64,000 bases of DNA from Thermoanaerobacter wiegelii Rt8.B1 (GTDB lineage: Bacteria; Bacillota; Thermoanaerobacteria; Thermoanaerobacterales; Thermoanaerobacteraceae): positions 1,342,501 through 1,406,500 of the forward strand of contig NC_015958.1 in assembly GCF_000147695.2 (NCBI RefSeq), written 5' to 3'. The notes under the pieces were generated by a model that ran no database searches, had not been told where the DNA came from, and saw only the letters and a program-made list of their open reading frames with translations. Numbering within the stretch: position 1 is the stretch's first letter; every line of letters begins with the position of its first letter. The translations under genes and the position numbers were made by a program. Below, piece by piece: positions 28,997 through 38,857 of this stretch.

Positions 28997-30145
28997 TCAC
29001 CTCATATATTTTTTTGCTATTTTTTCCTTAACCTCTTTATCCACATTTATTATATCATCTAAAGTGGGATTTTGTATATTATTATGTTCTTTCATGCTCT
29101 CCTCTATGATTTCAGCTATTTGTAAAAATTCTATTTTTTTATTTAAAAACAGTGACACAGCTATTTCATCAGCCGCATTTAACACTGTAGTCATCGTGCC
29201 GCCAATTTTTAAAGCCTCATATGCCAACGACAAACATCTAAAAGTTTCTAAATCGGGTTTTTCAAAAGTTAGCTGAGTTGTAATAGAAAAATCCAAAAAA
29301 TTTATTCCATTTATGTAATTGCGAGTAGGATAATTTAATGCATACTGAATAGGTATCCTCATATCGGCAGTAGCCAATTGTGCAATTACACTACCATCTA
29401 TATATTCTACCATTGAGTGAATTATACTCTGGGGATGCACAATCACATCAATTTTATCTTCAGAAATGTCAAAGAGCCATTTTGCTTCTATTACTTCAAA
29501 CCCTTTATTCATCAAAGTGGCAGAATCTATCGTGATTTTTTTCCCCATTTTCCAATTAGGATGATTTAGAGCCTCATTTACAGTTACTTTTCTCAAATCT
29601 TCTTTTTTCTTCCCCCTAAAAGGACCTCCAGAGGCTGTTAAAATCAATCGAGATACTTCTTTTTTGTCATTTCCTCTTAAACATTGGAGTATAGCAGAGT
29701 GTTCACTATCTACAGGTAAAAGAGTTATATCCTTCTTTTTTACCAAATCCATCACAATTTGTCCAGCTGTTACAAGTACTTCTTTATTCGCTAAAGCGAT
29801 ATCTTTTCCCCTCTGGATAGCTGTAACTGTTGGAATAAGGCCAGCAATCCCTTCTACGGCTACCACCACTAAATCGGCATCGTACTTCACAATTTCTTGA
29901 AGCCCTTTGCTGCCAGTTAGAATTTCGACATTTTTCTTTAGATTCTCCCTTAATTGGTTAGCTTTATCTTCATCTTTTACTGCTACAACTTTAGGATTAA
30001 ATTCTCTAATTTGTTTCGATAAAAGTTCTACATTGTTATAAGCTGTAAGTCCTACTATTTCAAAATTTTCTCTAAAATTTTTTATTACGTCTAATGTTTG
30101 TGTACCGATAGAACCAGTTGAGCCGAGAATTATTACCTTTTTCAT
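28997..30145 (-). CDS. dxr: 1-deoxy-D-xylulose 5-phosphate reductoisomerase
   Basis: Dxr converts DXP to MEP with NADPH, the first committed step of the non-mevalonate isoprenoid pathway. The dinucleotide motif GSTGSIGTQTLD is at the N-terminus, and active-site segments include LPVDSEHSA and TASGGPF. I use ATG 30145 (382 aa), because AAAGGG abuts the upstream in-frame ATG (30154) but is nine bases from this one. It lies six bases before rseP. Confidence 0.96.
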   Translation of the reverse strand: MKKVIILGSTGSIGTQTLDVIKNFRENFEIVGLTAYNNVELLSKQIREFNPKVVAVKDEDKANQLRENLKKNVEILTGSKGLQEIVKYDADLVVVAVEGIAGLIPTVTAIQRGKDIALANKEVLVTAGQIVMDLVKKKDITLLPVDSEHSAILQCLRGNDKKEVSRLILTASGGPFRGKKKEDLRKVTVNEALNHPNWKMGKKITIDSATLMNKGFEVIEAKWLFDISEDKIDVIVHPQSIIHSMVEYIDGSVIAQLATADMRIPIQYALNYPTRNYINGINFLDFSITTQLTFEKPDLETFRCLSLAYEALKIGGTMTTVLNAADEIAVSLFLNKKIEFLQIAEIIEESMKEHNNIQNPTLDDIINVDKEVKEKIAKKYMR

Positions 30146-30160
30146 GAAGTACATCCCTTT

Positions 30161-30940
30161 CTAAATTAAGTACTGAAAAATAAAGTATATGAAAGGAGAA
30201 ACAAATAAAATACTATCAAATCTATCTAAAATTCCTCCATGGCCAGGAATTGTATTTCCAAAATCTTTAATGTAACAATTTCTTTTTATAAAGGAAGCAA
30301 TTAAATCTCCACATTGAGCAATCAAACTGCCAAATAAACCTATAATTACAGAAAGATATATACTGACATTCGATTGAGGAAATAACCAAACAAATACAGC
30401 ACAGCTTATGGTAGAGCCTATGATTCCTCCAATCGCTCCTTCTATCGTCTTTTTGGGACTGATTGTAGGAGCAAGTTTGTGCTTTCCAAAAAATCTACCG
30501 GTAAAATAGGCAAAAGTATCTGTCATCCAAGAGACTATAAAAACAAACCATACTATGTACATTCCTTCAGGCATTTCTCTAAGTTTTTGTATGTACAAAA
30601 AGAAAAGAGGTATATAAATGATTCCCATTAAAGTTAGAGCGTAATCTTTGAGATTATATTTTTTATTAGTCAAAAACAGCAAAAAAAGCATCATTGTGAT
30701 TATAACTAATACATCTACTTTTGCGATTTTACTTTCTAAAAAATATAAAAGGATTGCTGACAAGTATCCAAAAATTTTTACAGGCCGTACCCCAATATTT
30801 TTTGTAGCATTATAAAATTCATTAAGTCCTAATATGCTTACTAAAACTAATGCAATTTTAAGCATATTTCCCCCTTTTATTAAAATGAAAAATAAAATTG
30901 GCAAGCCTACTATCGCACTTATAACTCTTGTTTTTAGCAT
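30161..30940 (-). CDS. cdsA: Phosphatidate cytidylyltransferase
   Basis: CdsA makes CDP-diacylglycerol from phosphatidate and CTP, feeding pgsA and other phospholipid enzymes. The 259-aa protein is nearly all hydrophobic helices and carries the family signature near the C-terminus: KRNCYIKDFGNTIPGHGGILDRFDS, with the upstream SPKKTIEGAIGG. It lies between uppS and dxr in the common uppS-cdsA-dxr-rseP order. Confidence 0.96.
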   Translation of the reverse strand: MLKTRVISAIVGLPILFFILIKGGNMLKIALVLVSILGLNEFYNATKNIGVRPVKIFGYLSAILLYFLESKIAKVDVLVIITMMLFLLFLTNKKYNLKDYALTLMGIIYIPLFFLYIQKLREMPEGMYIVWFVFIVSWMTDTFAYFTGRFFGKHKLAPTISPKKTIEGAIGGIIGSTISCAVFVWLFPQSNVSIYLSVIIGLFGSLIAQCGDLIASFIKRNCYIKDFGNTIPGHGGILDRFDSILFVSPFIYFIFQYLI

Positions 30941-30959
30941 ATTTATTTACCACTCCTTA

Positions 30960-31709
30960 CTATACTCCCCCAAATCTTCTTTGGCGAGTTTGGTAATACA
31001 ATATTGCTTCAATAAGATGTTCTTTGCCAAAATCCGGCCACAGTACCTCTGTAAACCAAAGCTCAGAATAAGCAGATTGCCATAATAAGAAATTGCTCAA
31101 TCTTTTTTCTCCACTTGTTCTTATTATAAGATCTGGATCTGGCTGGTTTTTAGTATACAAATTTTCACTTATAGTTTGTTCTGTAATTTCCTCAATGGAC
31201 AATTCTTTATTTAAAATCTTTGTGCAAATTTTTTTCACAGCCTTTACTATTTCATCTCTTCCGCCATAATTTAACGCTATATTAAGTACAAGGCCAGAGT
31301 TGTTTTTTGTTACATTTTGCGCCCGATCTATTTCAATTTTACACTTCTGTGGTAAAACGGAAATATCCCCTATGAAGTTAATCAATACATTATTTTTATT
31401 CAATTCATCTACTTCTTTAGAGAGATATTCAACGAGTAAATCCATTAAAAAATTTACTTCTTCTTTAGGTCTTTTCCAGTTTTCGGTTGAAAAAGCGTAC
31501 AAAGTTAAATATTTTATCCCTAATTCTCTAGAAGCTTTTACAACCTCTCTTACAGCATTAACACCAGCTTTATGGCCATAAAATCTCATCATCCCTCTTT
31601 TTTGAGCCCATCTTCCATTTCCATCCATGATAATACCTATGTGAATAGGCAATTTATTTTTATCAATCTTGTCACTCAACTCTCTATTTTTTTGTCTAAA
31701 AAACACCAT
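30960..31709 (-). CDS. uppS: Isoprenyl transferase (undecaprenyl diphosphate synthase)
   Basis: UppS elongates farnesyl diphosphate with isopentenyl units to undecaprenyl diphosphate, the lipid carrier for peptidoglycan and wall polymers. Signature segments are [17 protein letters not shown], with the catalytic aspartate in MDGNGRWA, then [14 protein letters not shown] and [21 protein letters not shown]. At 249 aa it is complete, with AGGAGGAAAA before the start. Together with dxr and ispG it links isoprenoid supply to wall synthesis in this operon. Confidence 0.96.
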   Translation of the reverse strand: MVFFRQKNRELSDKIDKNKLPIHIGIIMDGNGRWAQKRGMMRFYGHKAGVNAVREVVKASRELGIKYLTLYAFSTENWKRPKEEVNFLMDLLVEYLSKEVDELNKNNVLINFIGDISVLPQKCKIEIDRAQNVTKNNSGLVLNIALNYGGRDEIVKAVKKICTKILNKELSIEEITEQTISENLYTKNQPDPDLIIRTSGEKRLSNFLLWQSAYSELWFTEVLWPDFGKEHLIEAILYYQTRQRRFGGV

Positions 31710-31737
31710 TTATTTTCCTCCTCATTTTATAAGGGCA

Positions 31738-31755
31738 CCCCCTCGTCAGAGGGGG
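31738..31755 (-). other. GC-rich intercistronic hairpin upstream of uppS
   Basis: A perfect 7-bp stem CCCCCTC/GAGGGGG with a 4-nt loop, one base after the stop codon of the 61-aa gene. The sequence after it (TGCCCTTATAAAATG) has no T-tract, so it is more likely a stability or processing element than a terminator. Confidence 0.55.
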
Positions 31756-31756
31756 A

Positions 31757-31942
31757 TTAAATTCTAATAACAGTAATTTCAAGAATGTTATTTTGTTCTT
31801 TTATCCTGGCAACTTTTAAACGAGAACCCTCATATTTAAAAATAGATTTTGTCTCTACAACGTTAAATTTTAAGTCCTTAGGTAATTTTTCTATTATTTT
31901 ATGTAAATCCATCCCTATGAAATTATTATAATAATCTGTCAA
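31757..31942 (-). CDS. Small hypothetical protein between frr and uppS
   Basis: A 61-aa basic protein that I do not recognise. It begins [17 protein letters not shown], and the second half alternates hydrophobic and charged residues ([22 protein letters not shown]), as expected for beta strands. Its start overlaps the frr stop by four bases (ATGA-type coupling), which supports it as a real translated gene in the pyrH-frr-uppS operon. It has no cysteines and no membrane helix. Confidence 0.6.
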   Translation of the reverse strand: MTDYYNNFIGMDLHKIIEKLPKDLKFNVVETKSIFKYEGSRLKVARIKEQNNILEITVIRI

Positions 31943-32493
31943 ATTTCCATTATCTCCTTTTCTTTAGCTTCCACCGCTTTGTCTATCTCTTTAATATATT
32001 TGTCAGTTAATTTTTGAATTTCTTCTTCTCTCTTTTTTCTTTCATCTTCCGAAATTTCGCCGTTTTTTTCCATCTTTTTTACAGCATCATTAGCATCTCT
32101 TCTTATTTGCCTTACTGCTACTTTTGCCTCTTCTGCTTTTTTATGAACTAACTTTACCAATTCTTTTCTTCTTTCTTCAGTCAATTCAGGAAAAACTAAT
32201 CTTAACACTTTACCGTCAGAAACTGGATTAATTCCTAAATCTGATTTCTGTATTGCTTTTTCAATATCGCTTATTTTTGAAACATCCCACGGTTGTACAA
32301 CTAGTACTCTTGGCTCCGGAGCTGTAATGGTGGCTAATCTGTTAAGAGGAGTTGGGGTACCATAATAATCTACCATAATTCGGTCAAGTAGTGCAGGATT
32401 TGCTCTACCTGCTCTTATAGCAGCTAATTCGTTTTTTAAAACGCTCAAAGATTTTTGCATTTTTTCTTCGCTAGCTTTTAAATAATCACTCAT
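31939..32493 (-). CDS. frr: Ribosome recycling factor
   Basis: RRF splits post-termination ribosomes together with EF-G. The 184-aa sequence is standard: the N-terminal helix with [20 protein letters not shown], then [22 protein letters not shown] and the C-terminal helices with [22 protein letters not shown]. It starts two bases after the pyrH stop. Confidence 0.97.
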   Translation of the reverse strand: MSDYLKASEEKMQKSLSVLKNELAAIRAGRANPALLDRIMVDYYGTPTPLNRLATITAPEPRVLVVQPWDVSKISDIEKAIQKSDLGINPVSDGKVLRLVFPELTEERRKELVKLVHKKAEEAKVAVRQIRRDANDAVKKMEKNGEISEDERKKREEEIQKLTDKYIKEIDKAVEAKEKEIMEI

Positions 32494-32495
32494 AC

Positions 32496-33224
<729 letters not shown>

Positions 33225-33278
33225 TTATAAGTTCTATAAAAATTTTGAAAATCCTTCTTAATCTTTTAAGTAATTTAT

Positions 33279-33302
33279 AAAAATGGGACACAACCGTGTC
33301 CC
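33279..33302 (-). terminator. Rho-independent terminator of rpsB-tsf
   Basis: On the minus strand GGGACAC (33302-33296), a 4-nt loop, GTGTCCC (33291-33285), then ATTTTT. It lies 24 bp after the tsf stop codon. Confidence 0.8.
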
Positions 33303-33326
33303 TATGTGGTTGCCTATTTAATTTTA

Positions 33327-33941
33327 TTACTCATTTGAGGAAGTTTCAATACCTTCTCCTCTTTCAAATCTAACAAATCTTCTTATTACAATATTTTCTC
33401 CTAATTTTGCAATCGCCTCATTTAGCAGATCTTTCACTGTCTTTTCTGGGTCTCTAATGTATTCTTGTTCTAACAAGCAATTCTCTTTGTAAAATTTTTC
33501 AATACGTCCTTCAACTATCCTATCTACGACATTTTGAGGTTTCCCTTCATTTAACGCCTGTGCTTTTAAAATTTCTCTTTCTTTTTCCAAAACAGCTTGT
33601 GGCACATCTTCACGGGAAATATACTTTGGATTTGCGGCAGCTATTTGCATGCATATTTCTTTAACAAAATTTTTAAATTCATCGGTATTTGCAACAAAAT
33701 CTGTCTCACAATTTACTTCTACTAAAACCCCTATTCTTCCACCACTGTGTATGTAGGCATCAACTAAGCCTTCATTAGCGACTCTACCTGCTTTTTTAGC
33801 AGCAGCAGCCAATCCTTTCTCTCTTAAAATATCTATGGCCTTTTCCATATCTCCATTTGCTTCCATTAAAGCTTTTTTACAATCCATCATTCCAGCGCCA
33901 GTTCGTTCTCTTAATTCTTTTACAGCTTGTGCTGATATCAT
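33327..33941 (-). CDS. tsf: Elongation factor Ts
   Basis: EF-Ts is the nucleotide exchange factor for EF-Tu. The start ATG 33941 gives [25 protein letters not shown], the classical N-terminus, with AAGGAGG upstream; an in-frame extension to 33980 has no support. [14 protein letters not shown] marks the core domain. At 204 aa this is the short EF-Ts form found in many thermophiles and Clostridia, lacking part of the second core subdomain of E. coli EF-Ts. Confidence 0.97.
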   Translation of the reverse strand: MISAQAVKELRERTGAGMMDCKKALMEANGDMEKAIDILREKGLAAAAKKAGRVANEGLVDAYIHSGGRIGVLVEVNCETDFVANTDEFKNFVKEICMQIAAANPKYISREDVPQAVLEKEREILKAQALNEGKPQNVVDRIVEGRIEKFYKENCLLEQEYIRDPEKTVKDLLNEAIAKLGENIVIRRFVRFERGEGIETSSNE

Positions 33942-33980
33942 CAGAAAAAACCTCCTTAGATAATGATAAATGATATACAA

Positions 33981-34016
33981 TAGTGGTAAGGAGCTTTGCC
34001 TTTTTCCTTACCACTA
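33981..34016 (-). other. rpsB-tsf intercistronic hairpin
   Basis: A perfect 12-bp stem TAGTGGTAAGGA/TCCTTACCACTA with a 12-nt loop, between the rpsB stop and the tsf start. There is no T-tract after it, so it is a candidate for processing, stability, or partial attenuation tuning the S2 to EF-Ts ratio. Confidence 0.65.
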
Positions 34017-34027
34017 GACAAAAATTT

Positions 34028-34735
34028 TCACTCTTCTGAAGCAGCAAATTGTTCACCTTGATTGCCTTCAATCACTGCATCTGCAATTTTTGATGTAATA
34101 AGCTTGACAGCTCTTATAGCATCATCATTTCCTGGAATAGGATAATCGATTAGCTCAGGATCGCAATTGGTATCTACAATAGCTACAATTGGTATTTCCA
34201 AGCTTCGAGCTTCTGCCACAGCGATAGCTTCTTTTTTGGGGTCAACTATGAATAAAGCAGAAGGCAGAGACTGCATATTCTCTATTCCGCCCAAAAATTT
34301 CTGCAATCTTTCCTTTTCTTTCCTAAGTTTTATTACCTCTTTTTTAGGAAGAACATCAAAAGTTCCATCTTCCTCCATTTTTTTGAGTTCTTTTAATCGT
34401 TGAATCCTTCCTCTAATTGTTTTAAAATTAGTTAGGGTTCCACCTAACCATCTTTGATTTACATAAAACATACCACATCTTTCTGCTTCTTCCTTAATAG
34501 AATCCTGAGCCTGCTTTTTGGTCCCAACAAAAAGAATAGTGCCTCCTTCCATGGCCAACTTTTTGACAAATTCATAAGCTTGTTCTAGTTTTTCTACCGT
34601 TTGTTGTAAATCAATGATGTAAATTCCATTTCTTTCTGTAAAAATATAAGGAGCCATTTTAGGGTTCCATCTTCTTGTTTGATGACCAAAATGTACCCCT
34701 GCCTCTAATAACTGCTTCATTGAAATTACCGACAT
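34028..34735 (-). CDS. rpsB: 30S ribosomal protein S2
   Basis: S2 binds late on the 30S platform. I set the start at ATG 34735 (235 aa), where the protein begins [19 protein letters not shown], immediately after GGAGGTGG. The longer frame from 34837 would translate a leader hairpin and gives non-homologous sequence. Hallmarks are [33 protein letters not shown] and [22 protein letters not shown]. Paired with tsf as in most bacteria. Confidence 0.97.
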   Translation of the reverse strand: MSVISMKQLLEAGVHFGHQTRRWNPKMAPYIFTERNGIYIIDLQQTVEKLEQAYEFVKKLAMEGGTILFVGTKKQAQDSIKEEAERCGMFYVNQRWLGGTLTNFKTIRGRIQRLKELKKMEEDGTFDVLPKKEVIKLRKEKERLQKFLGGIENMQSLPSALFIVDPKKEAIAVAEARSLEIPIVAIVDTNCDPELIDYPIPGNDDAIRAVKLITSKIADAVIEGNQGEQFAASEE

Positions 34736-34774
34736 ACATCCACCTCCTATGGTTATTCCTCCGCCTAAATCCTC

Positions 34775-34809
34775 TTGCAAAAAGACCTTTTCAGGCACCC
34801 TTTTTGCAA
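34775..34809 (-). promoter_or_regulatory. rpsB leader hairpin
   Basis: A perfect 10-bp stem TTGCAAAAAG/CTTTTTGCAA with a 15-nt loop (GGTGCCTGAAAAGGT) in the rpsB 5' UTR. It has no downstream T-tract. S2 autoregulates rpsB-tsf through the leader in E. coli; a similar role here is inferred. Confidence 0.55.
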
Positions 34810-34842
34810 TCATTAGGCGTGTGTTATTGACTGACAATGAAT

Positions 34843-34871
34843 ACTATATTATATATTTTACTAAATGTCAA
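34843..34871 (-). promoter_or_regulatory. Sigma-A promoter of rpsB-tsf
   Basis: A perfect TTGACA (34871-34866), a 17-bp spacer and TATAGT (34848-34843) on the minus strand, in the gap after the last gene of the fla/che unit. No terminator hairpin is seen before it. Confidence 0.7.
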
Positions 34872-34878
34872 TATATTA

Positions 34879-35172
34879 TCACACTTTTATGTCTAGATGG
34901 CCTATGTTTTTTTTACGTTTTTTATCCTTATCTTTTTCCTGCTTATTTTTCTGTTCAGAGTTTCGACGATCTTTTATAAGAGTTTTTTCTGTTTTCTCGA
35001 GTTCATTAGGCTTTGTCTTCTTTATTTCATTTTCTCTATTAGAAAGGGTTGTTATTTGCTGAGAATAAATGACAGGCTTTTGAAGGTCAATTTGTTTCAA
35101 ATTTCCTACCTCTACAGTACGGGGTAGAATAGATTTTAAATCAATAGGGGCATTGGAGGACATAAAATTCAT
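34879..35172 (-). CDS. Small basic hypothetical protein at the end of the fla/che operon
   Basis: A 97-aa protein with no recognised domain. The N-terminal half (SSNAPIDLKSILPRTVEVG) looks ordered, and the C-terminal half is a lysine/glutamate-rich tail (KDKDKKRKKN) probably disordered or RNA-binding. It starts 4 bp after the FapA-like gene and ends 8 bp before the rpsB promoter. Similar short charged proteins sit at this position in other Clostridia as far as I recall, but no function is known to me. Confidence 0.6.
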   Translation of the reverse strand: MNFMSSNAPIDLKSILPRTVEVGNLKQIDLQKPVIYSQQITTLSNRENEIKKTKPNELEKTEKTLIKDRRNSEQKNKQEKDKDKKRKKNIGHLDIKV

Positions 35173-35176
35173 CTCC

Positions 35177-36541
35177 TTATTTTAGAGGAAAAAATTTTAT
35201 TTCTTCCTCATTTTTTATAAACATAGCATATTTAATAGGTTCTTGTATTTTTAAAGTCACGTCATCAATGACGAGTTTAGTTCCTGGAAATATTGTATCA
35301 AAAACTTTTATAATTCCAATACTAGAACTTTTTATTTCCTCCTTTAAAGAATTTAATTCCTCACTTAGACGATGATTTAGAGAAATTAAATCTTGGAAAG
35401 ATTTTTTAGCTTTATGATAAATCTCTTCTTTATCAGGAGGTAAGTTTTCGATTTTTTCTATGTACTTAAGAATTTTTCCTATTTTTTCTAATTGAGCATT
35501 GTTTTGTTCTATTTGACAAGTTAATTCCGCTATTTTCAGTCTCTTTTGAGGCAGTATACCTACTTGTAATTCTGTATACGTTCCCATTTTTGAACCAATA
35601 TTTGCCGCTGAAATTTCTCTTGCAGCTACAATTTTACTGCCAATAATTTGGCTTTTATTTCCCAAAAGTTTTACACTTCCTCCTGCTTTTACATCGCAAT
35701 AAATTATCGCTTCACTGTATATATCTTCTCCGGCTTCTACACTGCAGTTTTGTAAATACTTTGCTGTAATATTTCCTTCTGCGATAATTTTTGCCCTTCC
35801 AGCGCCCTGTACTCCTTTATGAATACTGATATTCCCTTTTGCTATTATAGTGGCTGCTTCCACTACTCCAAAAATTTCTATATTACCTTCACTTTCAACA
35901 GTAAAACCTGATTTAACATTTCCAGTAATTTTTACACTTGCTACCGTTTTTATGTTTCCTACAGAAGTGTCGACTTCTTTTACTTCCAAAAGAGTATGTA
36001 CTTCTATTTTGTTGTTTAAAACCACAATATGGCCATCTACAGCAGCTACAAGCTTATCCTCATCAATATAAGTATTTTTTCCAAGAGGAAGTCTTACATC
36101 TTTGCCGCCTAGAGCATCAACTTTTTGTCCAAAAACATTAATTCCTGGTTGTCCTTCAGTAGGATTTATTTTTCGAGCTATTATTTGGCCCTTTTTAACG
36201 TTTTTAAACAAGTCCAAATTTTTATAGTCTACACTTCCGTCCTCCAAAATTTTTGGGGTTGCAACCCTTTCTACGTCTATCTCAAAAATTATCTTTCCAT
36301 CTTCTCCATTTATAGGCTTTTTACCTTCTGCAATTAATACACCTTTTACCTTTTTCAAATCTTTACAAATATTATCTATAACATCGAATTTTATTCCATA
36401 TACTATATTATGTTTTGCTATTTCTTGTAATAAAACTTCTTTATTAATACTAATGCCATTGGGGTCTTCAATTAAAGTCAAATAGGCTTGTTGTTTATCT
36501 CTTGACACGTCAACAAGTACTTTATACTTTTTTTCATCCAT
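35177..36541 (-). CDS. FapA family (DUF342) protein
   Basis: A 454-aa FapA/DUF342 protein. An N-terminal region of about 160 residues is followed by the repetitive beta-helix portion, where turns like VKITGNVKSGFTVESEGNIEI and GNISIHKGVQG recur. A coiled-coil (about 335-410, QIEQNNAQLEKIGK) and a short C-terminal domain close it. Members are linked to flagellar placement or assembly in other bacteria, which agrees with its place right after sigD. The specific role here is unknown. Confidence 0.85.
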   Translation of the reverse strand: MDEKKYKVLVDVSRDKQQAYLTLIEDPNGISINKEVLLQEIAKHNIVYGIKFDVIDNICKDLKKVKGVLIAEGKKPINGEDGKIIFEIDVERVATPKILEDGSVDYKNLDLFKNVKKGQIIARKINPTEGQPGINVFGQKVDALGGKDVRLPLGKNTYIDEDKLVAAVDGHIVVLNNKIEVHTLLEVKEVDTSVGNIKTVASVKITGNVKSGFTVESEGNIEIFGVVEAATIIAKGNISIHKGVQGAGRAKIIAEGNITAKYLQNCSVEAGEDIYSEAIIYCDVKAGGSVKLLGNKSQIIGSKIVAAREISAANIGSKMGTYTELQVGILPQKRLKIAELTCQIEQNNAQLEKIGKILKYIEKIENLPPDKEEIYHKAKKSFQDLISLNHRLSEELNSLKEEIKSSSIGIIKVFDTIFPGTKLVIDDVTLKIQEPIKYAMFIKNEEEIKFFPLK

Positions 36542-36556
36542 TTTAAAGCCCCCATT

Positions 36557-37297
36557 TTAAAAGTATTCGCCTAACATTTCCCTTATCCTTTTAATAGCTT
36601 TTGTATGAATTTGTGATATTCTAGACTCTGTTAAATTCAATATTTTGCTTATGTCTTTGTAGTTTAAATCTTCATAATAATACAATGTTATAACTAATCT
36701 TTCCTTATCTGGTAAACTCTCAATAGCACTTGCTAGCTTTCTTTTTAGTTCTTTGTACAATACTTCTTCTTCTGGATTTTTTAATTCTACATTTGAAATA
36801 GCATGTAATTTTAAATTATTTTCAATAGCTTCCTCTAAAGAGTTAATGTTAGAAACATTGATATAGCTTAAAGTCTTTAAAACATCTGTTTCATTTAAGC
36901 CGCAAGCTTCTGTTATTTCTTCAACTGTAGGTTCTCTATTATATTTTTGTTGAAGTGTTTCTACGGTTTCTTCTATTTTTTTGTACTTCTTTTTGAGGCT
37001 TCGAGGCATCCAATCTTTTCTTCGCAAATAGTCTATTATTTCTCCTCTTATTCTTAAAGTAGCGTAAGTTTCAAATTTTACACCTTTACTAGGCTGATAT
37101 TTTTCAATTGCATCGATAAGGCCAATTACTCCTTGATTTATTAAGTCTTCATATTCAGATTGAGTAATATCAGAAATAATGAGTTTTTTAACAATATGTT
37201 TGACAAGTGGCATATACTTGATTATTATTTCATTTCGTAAATTTGGGTCTTTATTAGAATTATAAGTTTTCCATATATCCTCCTCCGCTAATGACAT
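36557..37297 (-). CDS. sigD: Flagellar sigma factor sigma-D (FliA/WhiG family)
   Basis: An alternative sigma-28 factor directing late flagellar, chemotaxis and autolysin genes. It has region 2 (EYEDLINQGVIGLIDAIEKYQPSKG and FETYATLRIRGEIIDYLRRKD), region 3, and region 4 ending with the helix-turn-helix DISKILNLTESRISQIHTKA. I use ATG 37297 (246 aa), behind GGGGGAA; the upstream TTG at 37312 overlaps that site. In Bacillus sigD also closes the fla/che operon. An anti-sigma FlgM is not in this window. Confidence 0.95.
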   Translation of the reverse strand: MSLAEEDIWKTYNSNKDPNLRNEIIIKYMPLVKHIVKKLIISDITQSEYEDLINQGVIGLIDAIEKYQPSKGVKFETYATLRIRGEIIDYLRRKDWMPRSLKKKYKKIEETVETLQQKYNREPTVEEITEACGLNETDVLKTLSYINVSNINSLEEAIENNLKLHAISNVELKNPEEEVLYKELKRKLASAIESLPDKERLVITLYYYEDLNYKDISKILNLTESRISQIHTKAIKRIREMLGEYF

Positions 37298-37315
37298 ACA
37301 AAATTCCCCCAATTT

Positions 37316-37804
37316 TTAAATGTATTTAATTCCATAGCCAATAGTTTTAACTAACAGTCTTCCATCTTCAGAATAAAACTCAATAGTCCTTCCATAATTT
37401 CCACCTATATCTTCTGCAACGATTGGTATGCCAAGTTTTCCTAGCACTTCTTTAGTAGCAATAGCATTTCTTTCTCCTATGTTCATAATGTCAGAATTTA
37501 TTTTAGAAGAGAACATTTGCGCTCCTCCAGCAATTTTGCTAATCAACCTTTTAGGATTAGCACCTAATTTTACCATTTCTTCAATCAAAATTTGGATTCC
37601 GGTGTCGGCAAATTTAAGTTTGTTGGAATTATCAGACATTTTGTTACTATAAGGTAACATAATATGTACTAGTCCTGATACTTTTGTAATTGGGTCATAA
37701 AGAACAATTCCCACACAAGACCCCAGCCCAATAGTTGTAAGAATTCCTGGGCTTTGTGTGACCTTCGCATCTGCCATTCCAACCCTGTAAATCTTATTTT
37801 CCAT
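37316..37804 (-). CDS. cheD: Chemoreceptor glutamine deamidase CheD
   Basis: CheD deamidates receptor glutamines and is regulated by binding CheC. The papain-like catalytic pair is visible as the cysteine in TIGLGSCVGIVL and the histidine in SGLVHIMLP, with GGNYGRTIEF further on. It is 162 aa. It overlaps cheC by 11 bases, suggesting stoichiometric production of the CheC-CheD pair. Confidence 0.95.
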   Translation of the reverse strand: MENKIYRVGMADAKVTQSPGILTTIGLGSCVGIVLYDPITKVSGLVHIMLPYSNKMSDNSNKLKFADTGIQILIEEMVKLGANPKRLISKIAGGAQMFSSKINSDIMNIGERNAIATKEVLGKLGIPIVAEDIGGNYGRTIEFYSEDGRLLVKTIGYGIKYI

Positions 37805-38420
37805 TCACTTCAACTCCAAGTGCTTTTAGTATTAAATCAAAAGAGATAATATCTGGTATTAAGAAGAAATCACCTTTTATAAGTCTTTCACCCTCTATAA
37901 ATTGTGTTTCAATAAACAAAATCTTATCAGAAATTTCTCCATATTTAATAGCCGGAACACTCAAAATTGCTCCTGCCATATCTATACTTATTGCGGGAGG
38001 TGAAATTTTCATATTTAAAGAAGTAAGAGTAGATAATGAGGCTACATAGCTACCCGCCATAATATTTCCTATTTCTTCTAAAGCGGATTTTTCTAACTCA
38101 TCAAATTCTTCTTTTACTTCCAATCCCATGAGGCTCCAAATAAGAGAAGCAGCGCTTTTTATATCAAGTGCAAAAAGAATATTACCCTTTACATCTCCAT
38201 CTAGATCGAAATAAATACCAACAATGATCGTATCAGCAGAGCCAAATATATCTGATACTTCTTGAAAATCTAGAATTTTTACCTTTGGCACTTGCATGTC
38301 CACTTTTTTGCCAATCATTGTTGAAAGAGCAGTTATAGCATTTCCTGCTCCAATATTTCCTAATTCTTTTAAAATGTCTAAGTACATTTCATTTAATCGG
38401 TTAATATCCACATTTCTCAC
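37794..38420 (-). CDS. cheC: CheY-P phosphatase CheC
   Basis: CheC dephosphorylates CheY-P and sequesters CheD, providing adaptation in Bacillus-type chemotaxis. Both active-site helices with the E-x2-N pattern are present: KELGNIGAGNAITALS near the start and EEIGNIMAGSYVASLS in the middle. Length 208 aa. It overlaps cheW by four bases and cheD by eleven, so cheW-cheC-cheD are tightly coupled. Confidence 0.95.
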   Translation of the reverse strand: MRNVDINRLNEMYLDILKELGNIGAGNAITALSTMIGKKVDMQVPKVKILDFQEVSDIFGSADTIIVGIYFDLDGDVKGNILFALDIKSAASLIWSLMGLEVKEEFDELEKSALEEIGNIMAGSYVASLSTLTSLNMKISPPAISIDMAGAILSVPAIKYGEISDKILFIETQFIEGERLIKGDFFLIPDIISFDLILKALGVEVNGK

Positions 38421-38842
38421 ACCCTGACATCTAATAATTTTTTTAAATCTAAAATGAGAAATACCTTATCTTTAATTTTTCCTACTTTGCTGACGAATTT
38501 TCCAAATTCGTCAGAAGCCTCATTAAAAACCAAGTTATCAATATCTTCTTCTGCAATATCAACCACTTCATTAGCATTATCTACAATCATGCCTACTAAC
38601 ATATCGTAAGCCTTTAAAACCACAATTCTTGTATCTTCATCGTACTCTTTTTCTGGTAAACCCAATTTTGCTCTTAAAGAAATCACAGGAATTATTTCTC
38701 CTCTTAAATTTATAACGCCTTTTACATGACTTTCAGTCTGAGGAACTCTTGTTATAGGCATTACTTTTTCTATAGTCTGCACTTTTTCTATGTTTATTGC
38801 ATATTCTTCCTCATCAATTTTGGCGATAACATATAGGCTCAA
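38417..38842 (-). CDS. cheW: Chemotaxis coupling protein CheW
   Basis: CheW links CheA to chemoreceptors in the signalling array. The 141-aa protein is a single CheW/SH3-like domain with EEEYAINIEKVQTIE, ITRVPQTESHVKGVINLRGEIIPVI and the later IVLKAYDMLVGMIVDNANEV. It follows cheA by 15 bp in the conserved cheA-cheW-cheC-cheD order. Confidence 0.95.
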   Translation of the reverse strand: MSLYVIAKIDEEEYAINIEKVQTIEKVMPITRVPQTESHVKGVINLRGEIIPVISLRAKLGLPEKEYDEDTRIVVLKAYDMLVGMIVDNANEVVDIAEEDIDNLVFNEASDEFGKFVSKVGKIKDKVFLILDLKKLLDVRV

Positions 38843-38857
38843 AATTCTCCCTCCCTG

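Noticed and set aside
33877..34071. 64-aa minus-strand ORF between rpsB and tsf
   Set aside because: Overlaps the ends of both genes and the 12-bp hairpin; frame shadow.
34736..34837. N-terminal extension of S2 (start at 34837)
   Set aside because: The extension translates the leader hairpin, while ATG 34735 has an ideal ribosome binding site and the conserved N-terminus.
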